Assembly (NCBI GenBank): GCA_015067255.1
Contig: SVMS01000003.1
Span: 1-64,000 of the forward strand
Length of the DNA: 64,000 nt
Source of the DNA: Oscillospiraceae bacterium
GTDB taxonomy: Bacteria > Bacillota > Clostridia > Oscillospirales > SIG519
Reading direction: 5' to 3'
A program made the position numbers and the translations under genes. The notes under the pieces are model-generated. The model was not told the origin of the DNA. It ran no database searches and worked only from the letters and a program-made list of their open reading frames with translations. This document shows positions 55,030-63,484 of the stretch, one piece after another (within the stretch, counting starts at the first letter, position 1; each line of letters starts with the position of its first letter).

Positions 55030-57330
55030 TTATTTCTGTAATTTTTCTAAATCGTTTTTGCGGATTTCTACACGTCTTACCTTACCGCTGATGGTCTTGG
55101 GAAGCTCGTCTACAAATTCAACGATTCTCGGATATTTATAGGGCGCTGTATGTGTTTTAACGTATTCCTGAATTTCTTTTTTCAGCTCGTCAGTGCCCTG
55201 TGTTCCCTTTACAAGAACAACTGTGGCTTTTACTATCTGACCGCGTACTTCATCAGGAACAGGAGTGATTGCGCACTCTAAAACGTACGGAAGCTCCATA
55301 ATTACGCTCTCGATTTCGAAGGGTCCGATACGGTAGCCTGATGACTTGATTACATCGTCAATACGGCCCACATACCAAAGATATCCGTCTTCATCCATCG
55401 TTGCCTGGTCGCCTGTGTGATAATAACCGTCGTGCCAAACATCTTTTGTCTTTTCTTCATCTAAGTAATAACCGATAAAGAGACCGCAAGGAACCTCGTC
55501 TTTGGTGCGAATGCAAATCTCACCTGCATCACCTATCTTACATTCATTGCCGTCGGGATCAAGAACAACTACATCGTAAAGCGGACTGGGTCTGCCCATT
55601 GAGCCGATTTTAGGAGTTGAACCAACGAAGTTAGCGATAGAGAGAGTAGTTTCAGTCTGACCGAAGCCTTCCATAATAGTAAGTCCGGTAGCTTTTTTAA
55701 ACTGATTAAACACCTCAGGGTTAAGAGCTTCACCTGCTGTTGTTGCATATTCGATAGAAGAAAGGTCGTACTTTGACAAATCTTCTTTGATAAAGAAACG
55801 ATACATTGTAGGGGGAGCGCAGAAGGTTGTGATATGATATTTAGCAAACATAGGCAGGATATCTTCTGAATGGAATCTGTCAAAGTCATAAGTAAATACA
55901 CCTGCTTCACAGAGCCATTGACCGTAAAGCTTACCCCAAAGAGCTTTACCCCAGCCTGTGTCAGAAATAGTGAAATGTAATCCGTCAGGATTTACATTGT
56001 GCCAATGCTTTGCAGTAGGATAATGACCTAATGCATACTTGTAGGAATGAGTTGCAATACGGGGATATCCGGTTGTACCGGAGGTAAAGAGCATAAGCAT
56101 CGGGTCGTTGCCGCAAGGAGTTTCCTCGGTACGATTATAATGTGTGCTGAAGCGTTCCATTTCAACATTAAAATCGTTCCAGCCCTCTTTTTTACCGCCA
56201 ACCAAAATTTTCAACATTCCGGGGAATTCTGCAGCTGCATTTTCCGCTTCGGTTGATACATCTCCGTCAGCTGTACATACGATTGCTTTTACTTTAGCTG
56301 CCTTATATCTGTAAACAAAATCGTGTTCTACAAGTTGATTGGTAGCAGGGATTGCGATTGCTCCGATTTTATGAAGAGCAAGCATACAGAACCAGAACTG
56401 ATAATGACGTTTAAGAACGAGCATTACGGTATCGCCCTTTTTGATACCGAGAGATTCAAAGTAATTAGCCGTCTTAGCTGAATATTTCTTCAAATCGCTA
56501 AATGTAAATCTGCGGTCGGTTTTATCATTTGCTACCCACATCATTGCAAGCTTATCGGGATTCTTTTCTGCAATAGCATCAACACAGTCAAATGCGAAAT
56601 TAAACTTATCGTCATTTTTGAATTTGATGCCGTTAAACACGCCGTTTTCATCGTAAAAAGATTCTACGAAGTTATCGGCAACGGTTGTTGCGCCTGCTTC
56701 TTTTTCTACTACTTTAGAAACCACATAAGGCGCTTCGGGATATTCCTCACTCACAAGACCGTCCTGAGGGTTAAGAACAACAGCGTGAAATTCACAGCCA
56801 CCCTCGCTTACAGCAATCATACCGTGGGGAATAAGGCTGTTATAGAAAATAGAGTCTCCTTCGTTGAGAATATCCACGTGGTTACCTATCTGCACCTTGA
56901 GAGAGCCCTTTACAATAACATCAAACTCCTGACCGTTATGGGAGTTAAGCTTCATAGGTGCGTCTTGTTCTTCGGGAATATAGGGGAATTTAACCAAAAA
57001 AGGCTCGGCAAGCTTGTCCTTGAATTTCGGGGCAAGATTATCATATTCAACGCCGTACTTTTTAACAATCTTAAGGCCTTCCCCCTTTCTTGTAATCGAA
57101 AAAGAGGAAAGAGTTGTGCTTGTTCCTTCAAGAATGTCAACAACCTCAACGCCGCAAGCCTTTGCACATTTATAAATAAATGTGAAGCTGAAATCGGCAT
57201 CTCCATTTTCTAAAACTTTATAATCTTCATAGGATACGCCTGTAAGCTTTGCAAGCTCTTGTTGTGAGTATCCTTTTGCTTCTCGCAGTTCCTTAATTCT
57301 TCCTGCGACCTCTTTCAAACTGTAATCCAT
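55030..57330 (-). CDS. XRE-cupin-acyl-CoA synthetase (AMP-forming) fusion
   Basis: A 766-residue three-part protein. Residues 1-65 form an XRE helix-turn-helix (ELREAKGYSQQELAKLTG), about 105-190 a cupin (SLKVQIGNHVDILNEGDSIF), and about 225-766 an AMP-forming acyl-CoA synthetase with FTSGTTGYPR (415-424), GFGQTETT and catalytic K750 in SGKVRR. The ligase part resembles the medium-chain group (GWGKALWGKLYGQWL). It should activate a carboxylic acid to acyl-CoA; the regulator part may bind DNA. A T-box riboswitch (57366-57650) sits directly upstream, so expression follows charging of one tRNA. Confidence 0.95.
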   Translation of the reverse strand: MDYSLKEVAGRIKELREAKGYSQQELAKLTGVSYEDYKVLENGDADFSFTFIYKCAKACGVEVVDILEGTSTTLSSFSITRKGEGLKIVKKYGVEYDNLAPKFKDKLAEPFLVKFPYIPEEQDAPMKLNSHNGQEFDVIVKGSLKVQIGNHVDILNEGDSIFYNSLIPHGMIAVSEGGCEFHAVVLNPQDGLVSEEYPEAPYVVSKVVEKEAGATTVADNFVESFYDENGVFNGIKFKNDDKFNFAFDCVDAIAEKNPDKLAMMWVANDKTDRRFTFSDLKKYSAKTANYFESLGIKKGDTVMLVLKRHYQFWFCMLALHKIGAIAIPATNQLVEHDFVYRYKAAKVKAIVCTADGDVSTEAENAAAEFPGMLKILVGGKKEGWNDFNVEMERFSTHYNRTEETPCGNDPMLMLFTSGTTGYPRIATHSYKYALGHYPTAKHWHNVNPDGLHFTISDTGWGKALWGKLYGQWLCEAGVFTYDFDRFHSEDILPMFAKYHITTFCAPPTMYRFFIKEDLSKYDLSSIEYATTAGEALNPEVFNQFKKATGLTIMEGFGQTETTLSIANFVGSTPKIGSMGRPSPLYDVVVLDPDGNECKIGDAGEICIRTKDEVPCGLFIGYYLDEEKTKDVWHDGYYHTGDQATMDEDGYLWYVGRIDDVIKSSGYRIGPFEIESVIMELPYVLECAITPVPDEVRGQIVKATVVLVKGTQGTDELKKEIQEYVKTHTAPYKYPRIVEFVDELPKTISGKVRRVEIRKNDLEKLQK

Positions 57331-57365
57331 TTTTTGTCTCCTTTCAAATATGACTATTTTGAATA

Positions 57366-57650
57366 AAACAAAAAACTCGTCTCAAAAGAAACTTTTGAGA
57401 CGAGTAATAAACCCGCGGTACCACTCAAATTACGGAAAATATATTTCCGTCACTTTCCGAGCTCTAACAAGCTCTTTGCTTTTACGCAGCATTACGGAAG
57501 GAGTCTACTTGCTTTCGCTTTCGGTCCTCCGACTCAGAAGTGATAAGTCATTGGAAAGATTCACTATTGCCTCGCACCAACCGGCAACTCTCTGATAGTT
57601 TTTCATTCCGACCGTCTTCATCATAGTCGTTTTTGTGATATTCAAATTTG
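57366..57650 (-). promoter_or_regulatory. T-box leader upstream of the XRE-cupin-ligase gene
   Basis: Minus-strand RNA has the T-box hallmarks: Stem I with AGAGAGTTGCCGG, GGTTGGTGCGA and a GATGAAGA K-turn element, then antiterminator TGGTACCGCGGG (57412-57423), then a 14-bp terminator stem ACTCGTCTCAAAAG (57375-57405) with a TTTTTTGTTTTATT tail. The bulge TGGU calls for a tRNA with discriminator A. By position the specifier appears to be AUC (Ile), immediately before the A next to helix CTTC; a CUU (Leu) reading one codon upstream remains possible. Confidence 0.92.
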
Positions 57651-57656
57651 CAATAA

Positions 57657-57685
57657 ATTATAGTACAAAAAAATATATTTGTCAA
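57657..57685 (-). promoter_or_regulatory. Promoter of the T-box/XRE-cupin-ligase unit
   Basis: Minus-strand -35 TTGACA (57680-57685), 17-nt spacer, -10 TATAAT (57657-57662). It sits in the 39-nt tail after the preceding gene, so the T-box unit has an independent start. Confidence 0.87.
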
Positions 57686-57724
57686 TACTTTTTTTGAAAA
57701 ATTTTTATTTTTTCAGAAAACAAC

Positions 57725-59161
57725 TCACGAGTTCACCGAATAATCCTTTTTAAAACCGTGTGCTCCGAAAATTTGCCATTTGCCAACACCAAGACGCCCG
57801 ATTATCGCCTTTCTTTCCTCAGCGCATAGTTTAGGATCCGTGTCAACCGAGGTCATTAAAATAGGTGCATATTGATTGTATTCCGCTTGCTCAGGGGTGA
57901 GTCCGTGTATATTGATGTAAATATCGCCTGTAATGGCAATATTCTTTGTATAATCAATTAAAACGATTTCACCCGGCAAATGTCCGCCCTTTCCCTCATA
58001 AACCTCAAAGTGCAGTTCTTCAAAGTCGAAAAATCCAATTTGTGTAAGAGGTTCTGTCAAATTCTCAATATCTTTCCACAAGGCTGTAATCTTATCCGGA
58101 TTAACGGTTTGATAGGAAGTGAGGATTTTACAGATGTTAATATACGGTTTATGAAGCAAATTTTTCTCTCGGTATCCGTCATTTCCTAAATATTCACTCT
58201 TTAAACAGAATGCTGTTTTTGGGCTGGCTATAATCTCATCAAACAGCGGCAATAGACCACAATGGTCAACATCAGCATGTGTTACAAGAATGGTTTTCTT
58301 TATGTCTTCAAAATCGGGGACAATCTTTTTGAAAACCTCAAGCATTTCCTCGCTATAACAAGCATATCCGCTGTCCACAAAAAGAACCTTGCCGTTGCTT
58401 TTTATGATAATCGTATTGCTGCCGCACGGAGGCTCTATTAAAGTAATCTCTGTGTTCTCGGAAATTCTGTGAGAACTTATTCTCGGCACAAATGCTTTTG
58501 CCTTTGAATTTCCGAGCAATTCGGCAAATTTACTTATGCTGTCAAAGGTTCTGTAGGGTGATAAGCCCTGTTCATCAAGGGTTTGCATAGCAAGGTTAAC
58601 GTGAACCAACAGCTCGCGGCTGACTGCTTCCGAAAGCCCCATTATTTGCGATAAACCCATAACATAAGTGTTATAAAAAATACTGTTATCATAAACCTTT
58701 TCAGAGCGGTTATAGTCAATAACACGAACCTTGCACAGCTTTTCAGCTTCTTTCAGAAATTCCGATATTTTTTCAAAATCCTCAACATACAAGCCCATCT
58801 TAAAGTACTGATAGTCTGTGCCGTTTTCTTGAGAGCTTATATAGGAAATATTGAAATTAAAATCACGAATTAAAGCAAGTATGCTTGTAACACTTCCGGG
58901 AATATCTTTAAGGCAAAATTCAATTAAAACTACGCTTGTTTTATTTGTATTACTTTGAAGATACCCTATTTTTTCAAGCTCAGCATCCGCCTTACTTAAC
59001 TGTTCCTCCGTACCTTCTGCATCAATAAATAATGTCTGAGAATCAACCGCTTTATTATAGCTTACACGGGTTATATTAATTCCCAAAGCAGAAAAGCATT
59101 CACTTGCTTTCAAAAATGCGCCTATGTTATCGGGCATAGATGTCACATAAGATTTTTTCAT
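57725..59161 (-). CDS. ACT-ACT-metallo-beta-lactamase fold fusion protein
   Basis: A 478-residue protein with two N-terminal ACT domains (about 1-70 and 76-150) and a C-terminal metallo-beta-lactamase fold (about 240-478). The metal motif reads H295-A-D297-V-D299-H300, i.e. HXDXDH, where HXHXDH is usual and HXEXDH occurs in flavodiiron proteins. ACT domains bind amino acids, so a ligand-controlled hydrolase or oxidoreductase is plausible. It is the last gene of the Phe T-box operon. The reaction cannot be assigned. A short AU-rich hairpin at 57695-57715 may end the transcript. Confidence 0.87.
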   Translation of the reverse strand: MKKSYVTSMPDNIGAFLKASECFSALGINITRVSYNKAVDSQTLFIDAEGTEEQLSKADAELEKIGYLQSNTNKTSVVLIEFCLKDIPGSVTSILALIRDFNFNISYISSQENGTDYQYFKMGLYVEDFEKISEFLKEAEKLCKVRVIDYNRSEKVYDNSIFYNTYVMGLSQIMGLSEAVSRELLVHVNLAMQTLDEQGLSPYRTFDSISKFAELLGNSKAKAFVPRISSHRISENTEITLIEPPCGSNTIIIKSNGKVLFVDSGYACYSEEMLEVFKKIVPDFEDIKKTILVTHADVDHCGLLPLFDEIIASPKTAFCLKSEYLGNDGYREKNLLHKPYINICKILTSYQTVNPDKITALWKDIENLTEPLTQIGFFDFEELHFEVYEGKGGHLPGEIVLIDYTKNIAITGDIYINIHGLTPEQAEYNQYAPILMTSVDTDPKLCAEERKAIIGRLGVGKWQIFGAHGFKKDYSVNS

Positions 59162-59181
59162 TCTATCACCTCAAATGCCGT

Positions 59182-59610
59182 TTATATTTTGCATTTAACG
59201 ATAGCTTCCGTCACGTCTTTTAATACAAGCTCGCCGTTTTGATTATACGCATCAATCGTGATTTCAACCAATCCGTTTTTAAAACTTCGCTTTACTAAAT
59301 TTGTAATAGTTGCCTTTCCCGTCAAAACATCGTCAGCAAATACCGGCTTGAGCCATTCAATTTTAGTAGATTTTCCGGCAAGTAATTCATCGCCGAAAAA
59401 ATCAACCTCAAGATATTTTGCCCAAACAGACATAAAAGACATAACACCCGGTGCAAGCAATTTACCAAAAGGCGTTTTTTTAGCATATTCCTCGTCAGTA
59501 TGAAGCGGAATATTGTCATAATCCTGAGCAAAAGAAATCATTTTTCCTTTTTGAATAACAGCAGGCGCTGTATTGACTGTCATACCAAGTTTAAGCTCTT
59601 CAAAATACAT
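59182..59610 (-). CDS. MaoC-like (R)-hydratase
   Basis: A 142-residue single hot-dog domain with DNIPLHTDEEYAKKTPFG, matching the MaoC/PhaJ hydratase motif with catalytic Asp and His in D-X-N-P-X-H. Enzymes of this type hydrate 2-enoyl-CoA or similar thioesters. The start at 59610 (MYFEELKLGMTVN) fits the family; a GTG at 59631 would overlap the previous gene. It lies in the paaK operon, so its substrate is probably an arylacyl- or acyl-CoA, which is inference. Confidence 0.9.
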   Translation of the reverse strand: MYFEELKLGMTVNTAPAVIQKGKMISFAQDYDNIPLHTDEEYAKKTPFGKLLAPGVMSFMSVWAKYLEVDFFGDELLAGKSTKIEWLKPVFADDVLTGKATITNLVKRSFKNGLVEITIDAYNQNGELVLKDVTEAIVKCKI

Positions 59611-59627
59611 TTTACACCCATATCCTA

Positions 59628-60092
59628 TCACAGTATCAATTCCATACCGATTTTTTGCGGGACAAAGCCGCAGGCTTCATAAAAGCGCAGCGCTGAAGGA
59701 TTACAGCTCCACACATTCAGCGTGAGATTGTAACAATTATTTTCTTTGGCAAATTCAACAACTGCCTCATATAATTCCTTGCCAATGTGTTTTCCTCTCA
59801 TTTTTTCATCAACACAAAGGTCATCTATATATAAGGTTTTGATGTCTGTCAACACCGAATTGTTAATATGCTGCTGAAAGATACACAAGCAATATCCCAT
59901 TACCTCATCATTTTCATTCACTGAAACAAGGATAGGACGATGCTTGTCCTTTAAAATTACTTTCAGTTCTTCTTTTGAATATTTTCTGCCAATTTTAAAG
60001 ATATCCGGTCTGCCGTTGTGATGGACAAGGTCAACCTGCAACAGTAACTCCTCAATCTTCGGAATATCTTTTTCTAATGCTAATCTTATCAT
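59628..60092 (-). CDS. GNAT-family N-acetyltransferase
   Basis: A 154-residue GNAT fold protein with the acetyl-CoA binding signature VDEKMRGKHIGKELYEAVVEFA (about residues 94-115) and RFYEACGFV near the C-terminus. It probably acetylates a small amine or amino acid; the substrate is unknown. ATG at 60092 follows the ACT gene stop by 2 nt, suggesting coupling rather than a strong ribosome site. Confidence 0.9.
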   Translation of the reverse strand: MIRLALEKDIPKIEELLLQVDLVHHNGRPDIFKIGRKYSKEELKVILKDKHRPILVSVNENDEVMGYCLCIFQQHINNSVLTDIKTLYIDDLCVDEKMRGKHIGKELYEAVVEFAKENNCYNLTLNVWSCNPSALRFYEACGFVPQKIGMELIL

Positions 60093-60094
60093 TT

Positions 60095-60526
60095 TTAAAG
60101 CTTGCAAATATCCTTTTCTGTGATAAGCTTAAAGCCTGCGTTTGTAAGTGCAGCTTCTGCCGCATTGTTATCCTCAACACGAATAACAACATAAGCGTGT
60201 TTTTCTGTGCGGGCCATAAAAGCATAAAGATACTCTATATTGATTTTATTTTTATCAAGAATTTTCAACGCCTCAGAAAGCTTGCCGGGTTCATCGCTGA
60301 TTTTAACGCCTACAACATCAGTAATCTTAATAAGATATCCTTCCTGTGTAAGTATCTTCTCTGCATTTTCTTCATCGTTAACAATAAGACGGAGAATACC
60401 AAAATCCTGTGTTTCCGCAATAGAAAGCGCTCTGAGATTGATATTGTGCTTAGAAAGTGTATCAGTTATAGAAACAACTGCACCTTGCTTGTTTTCAACG
60501 AATATAGTTAATTGTTTAATAGCCAT
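60095..60526 (-). CDS. Tandem ACT-domain protein
   Basis: A 143-residue protein made of two ACT domains (KQLTIFVENKQGAVVSIT at 3-20 and GVKISDEPGKLSEALKIL in the second). Such stand-alone ACT pairs often lie by phenylacetate-CoA ligase genes and are thought to sense aromatic amino acids. It is 20 nt after the paaK gene and 2 nt before the GNAT gene. It may control ligase activity or be a partner of the ACT-MBL protein. Confidence 0.92.
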   Translation of the reverse strand: MAIKQLTIFVENKQGAVVSITDTLSKHNINLRALSIAETQDFGILRLIVNDEENAEKILTQEGYLIKITDVVGVKISDEPGKLSEALKILDKNKINIEYLYAFMARTEKHAYVVIRVEDNNAAEAALTNAGFKLITEKDICKL

Positions 60527-60546
60527 TAGTTTATCTCCCTTCCGAA

Positions 60547-61854
60547 TTATACAAGTTTTCTCTTATCAATAACACGAACAGCTTTACCTTCGCTGCGAGC
60601 GATAGCCTTGGGCGCAACAAGGTGAACAGCAGGATTGATACCGAGCATAGCCTTCATTGCATTTGCAAGAGACTTTTCCATAGCAATAATTTCGCCAACC
60701 TTATCAGTAAACTTTTCAGGTGTCATTTCCACATTTACTTCAAACGTATCCGTATTCTTAACACGGTCAACAACAATTTGATAATTAGGCTGATAGCCCT
60801 CGTTCAATAAAACTGTTTCAATCTGGCTTGGGAACACGTTTACGCCACGAATAATAAGCATATCATCAGTTCTGCCCATAGGCTTCGCCATTTTGACAAG
60901 TGTTCTTCCGCAAGAACATTTTTTACGTGAAAGAACGCAGATATCACGAGTGCGATAACGAAGTAAAGGAAATGCTTCTTTGTCAAGAGAGGTGAATACA
61001 AGCTCGCCCTTAGAACCCTCAGGAAGAACTTCGCCTGTTTCGGGGTCAATAATTTCAGCGTAAAAATGGTCTTCGTTTATGTGCATACCTGTCTGTTCAC
61101 TGCACTCGAAAGCAACGCCAGGGCCGGTTGTTTCGGTAAGACCGTAAATATCGTATGCCTTAATTCCAAGCGCTTGTTCAATGCCACGACGCATTTCCTC
61201 AGTCCAAGGCTCAGCGCCGAAAATACCTGCTTTCAACGGAATATCCTCGGGTTTATATCCTTGTTCCTTTAAGGTTTCACCGATATATGCCGCATAGGAA
61301 GGGGTACAGCAAAGTATAGAAGCGTTAAGGTCCATCATAAATTGGATTTGACGATCGGTATTACCTGAGGACATAGGAAGTGTTAAGCAGCCAACCTTGT
61401 GCGAGCCGCCGTTAAGACCGGGACCGCCTGTAAACAAACCGTAACCGTACGCAACCTGGCACACATCCTTTTTTGTACCGCCTGCAGCCATAATTGCACG
61501 GGCGCAGCAATCTTCCCAAAGGTCAATATCCTTCTGTGTGTAAAACGCAACTACACGTCTGCCTGTTGTGCCTGATGTGGACTGAATACGAACACAGTCA
61601 TCAAGAGGCTTTGCAAGCAATCCGTAAGGATACGCATCACGCAAATCTGCTTTAGTAAGGAACGGAAGCTTGCAAAGGTCATCAATACCCTTGATATCCT
61701 CCGGTTTTACGCCCTTCTCGTCCATAAGCTTTTTGTAGTAAGGTACGTTTTCGTAAACGTGCTTCACCTGTTTGACGAGCTTTTCTGATTGAAGCTTTTT
61801 CATTTCTTCAAGCGGCATAGTTTCAATTTCTTTTTGATAGTAGTTTTGTGCCAT
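60547..61854 (-). CDS. paaK: Phenylacetate-CoA ligase
   Basis: A 435-residue AMP-forming enzyme with STSGTTG (92-98), the YGYGLFTGGPGLNGG segment, and YGLTETTGPG, typical of PaaK. It makes an arylacetyl-CoA from phenylacetate or a related acid, CoA and ATP. The start at 61854 has AAGGATG upstream and gives the family start; an extension to 61935 reads into the terminator of the T-box. A Phe-specific T-box leads the operon, so it is made when Phe-tRNA is uncharged. No other phenylacetate-catabolic genes (paaA-E) are near. Confidence 0.95.
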   Translation of the reverse strand: MAQNYYQKEIETMPLEEMKKLQSEKLVKQVKHVYENVPYYKKLMDEKGVKPEDIKGIDDLCKLPFLTKADLRDAYPYGLLAKPLDDCVRIQSTSGTTGRRVVAFYTQKDIDLWEDCCARAIMAAGGTKKDVCQVAYGYGLFTGGPGLNGGSHKVGCLTLPMSSGNTDRQIQFMMDLNASILCCTPSYAAYIGETLKEQGYKPEDIPLKAGIFGAEPWTEEMRRGIEQALGIKAYDIYGLTETTGPGVAFECSEQTGMHINEDHFYAEIIDPETGEVLPEGSKGELVFTSLDKEAFPLLRYRTRDICVLSRKKCSCGRTLVKMAKPMGRTDDMLIIRGVNVFPSQIETVLLNEGYQPNYQIVVDRVKNTDTFEVNVEMTPEKFTDKVGEIIAMEKSLANAMKAMLGINPAVHLVAPKAIARSEGKAVRVIDKRKLV

Positions 61855-61934
61855 TTTTGAACATCCTTTCTTTTTGTGTTTAGCTTTCCTAAGCCATAAA
61901 TTGTTAAATACAAGACTTCGGAGTGTAAAGAGCA

Positions 61935-62243
61935 AACAAAAAACGCCCTCTGCATTCCGATAACGAATACAGAGGACGAGAAAATTACTAATCCCGTGGT
62001 ACCACCTCAGTTCGCCGCCACTTCACAATAGCGACCTTTTCAGGTACTAACATACCTTAGTTCTGTAACGGGAACTCCCGTTGCCTCCTACTAAAGATTT
62101 CTCTTATTCAGTGCACTGCTAACAGAATGAATTCAGAAGGACACCATCTTTGCCTCGCACCCACCGGCAACTCTCTCAAGATTTTTTCCAACCTACTGGT
62201 TTCTGCTCCTCGCATTTAGTGTTACAACTTATTCAATTATTGT
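61935..62243 (-). promoter_or_regulatory. T-box leader upstream of paaK (Phe, UUC specifier)
   Basis: Minus-strand RNA has a Stem I with CAGTAGG, GAGAGAGTTGCCGG and GGTGGGTGCGA, the antiterminator TGGTACCACGGG (61993-62004), and a terminator stem 61944-61978 followed by TTTTTTGTTTG. The specifier loop shows the AGTA/GAA loop-E pairing and then TTC-A before the lower helix, so the codon reads UUC (Phe). The TGGU bulge fits tRNA-Phe with discriminator A. Confidence 0.94.
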
Positions 62244-62248
62244 TAAAT

Positions 62249-62277
62249 ATAATAACACCATTGTTTAAAAAAGTCAA
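62249..62277 (-). promoter_or_regulatory. Promoter of the Phe T-box/paaK operon
   Basis: Minus-strand -35 TTGACT (62272-62277), 17-nt spacer, -10 TATTAT (62249-62254). It lies just beyond the stop of the lipoprotein gene. Confidence 0.8.
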
Positions 62278-62280
62278 GTC

Positions 62281-63417
62281 CTAAATTTTCGGTCCTACAC
62301 TGTCTACTATAATATCTTCGCTTGCTCCGTGCTCTAAGGCATGTTGCTTCCACCCTGCCGACAGCATAGATGTATGAGGATTGCGTACATAGGTTTCGAA
62401 CACATAAAAGTTCTTAAGCTTAGGGAAAACAGGGTTAATCAAATCAAAGGTTGATACTGAACAATAACAGATATCAAGATAGTAAAGATTAGGTAAATCG
62501 TTGAAAATCCCCGCATTCTTTTCCCCAAAAGCAGTGTTCGATACCGATATTTTTTTAAGACTTTTTTTAGTGGATAAAAACGCAAGTCCGTCTTCGGTTT
62601 CATCACTGAGATAAATCTCTTCAATCACATTATTTTCAGATAAAAGTCTCTCAAGCTCTCCCTCTTGATAGCCATAAACAGACAGTCCCTTTAAGCCTGC
62701 AAAGCTTGAAGGCGAAACAGCAGAAAAATCAATGCTTTTGGTTTCAAAATTATTATATGACAGTCCCCAGACATTTGTCAGAATGCCGTTAAGCATTTCA
62801 GGATAATTATATCCGGTATAATAATCTCCGTAGTCAATAACAAGCCAATCGTATTGAGGAAGCTTTTCAAAGCCTTTAAGCACATTTGCGTTAGCCTTTG
62901 CATCATAGGTTACAGTGCCGTCTAACGCGGTGTAAAAAGACATCTCAAGGGGATATGCCTCTTCCTTTTTATAAAAGCTAATGATTGTCTTTCCTGCAGC
63001 GGCATTTCCGGCTCCAAAGGTGATGTGTATTTTAGATATTTTTAAGCTTTTTACCTGTGCATAAGTAGGATTTTTAACTCCCGGAAGCAATTTTTCGAAG
63101 GCTAATCTCATCATTTCCTTCATTGACGGGTCTGCAAAATAGTCAAGTACTGCCTCTTCCTCTTTGTTGACAGGCTTACTTACAACATCAGAGCTTCCCT
63201 CTGCCTTTGACGAAGAGGTTTCTGCTTTATCAGAGCTTACGTCTGAGCTTATGTCTGAACTTATTTCAGAGCTTATATCGGAGCTTGTTTCCTGTGAAGA
63301 AATTTGCGAGCTGCTCTGTAAAGTTTCTGAAATAGACGAGGATACATCAGGTGCTTTTTTGTTACAGCCCGAAAGCAAAAGAGAAAAACAAAGTACCGCA
63401 AAAACAACTTTTTTCAT
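62281..63417 (-). CDS. Putative lipoprotein with Ser/Asp-rich linker and LRR-like region
   Basis: A 378-residue surface lipoprotein. The signal peptide ends in L-L-S-G-C at residue 18. Residues about 28-70 are a low-complexity SSD/SSE linker (DISSEISSDISSDVSSDK), then a helical segment, then a beta/leucine-patterned C-terminal half (LKGLSVYGYQEGELERLL, LPNLYYLDICYCS) like a leucine-rich repeat. No enzymatic motif is seen. ATG at 63417 follows AAAGGAG. A terminator is not obvious before the next gene's promoter. Confidence 0.8.
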   Translation of the reverse strand: MKKVVFAVLCFSLLLSGCNKKAPDVSSSISETLQSSSQISSQETSSDISSEISSDISSDVSSDKAETSSSKAEGSSDVVSKPVNKEEEAVLDYFADPSMKEMMRLAFEKLLPGVKNPTYAQVKSLKISKIHITFGAGNAAAGKTIISFYKKEEAYPLEMSFYTALDGTVTYDAKANANVLKGFEKLPQYDWLVIDYGDYYTGYNYPEMLNGILTNVWGLSYNNFETKSIDFSAVSPSSFAGLKGLSVYGYQEGELERLLSENNVIEEIYLSDETEDGLAFLSTKKSLKKISVSNTAFGEKNAGIFNDLPNLYYLDICYCSVSTFDLINPVFPKLKNFYVFETYVRNPHTSMLSAGWKQHALEHGASEDIIVDSVGPKI

Positions 63418-63484
63418 AAAAAACACTCCTTTTTATAGTTTGATAATTAAATTATAACATAAAATGGTAAAAATTGCAATAATA

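Noticed and set aside
57350-57595. 81-codon plus-strand open frame
   Set aside because: It lies inside the T-box leader on the opposite strand and has no ribosome site or family.
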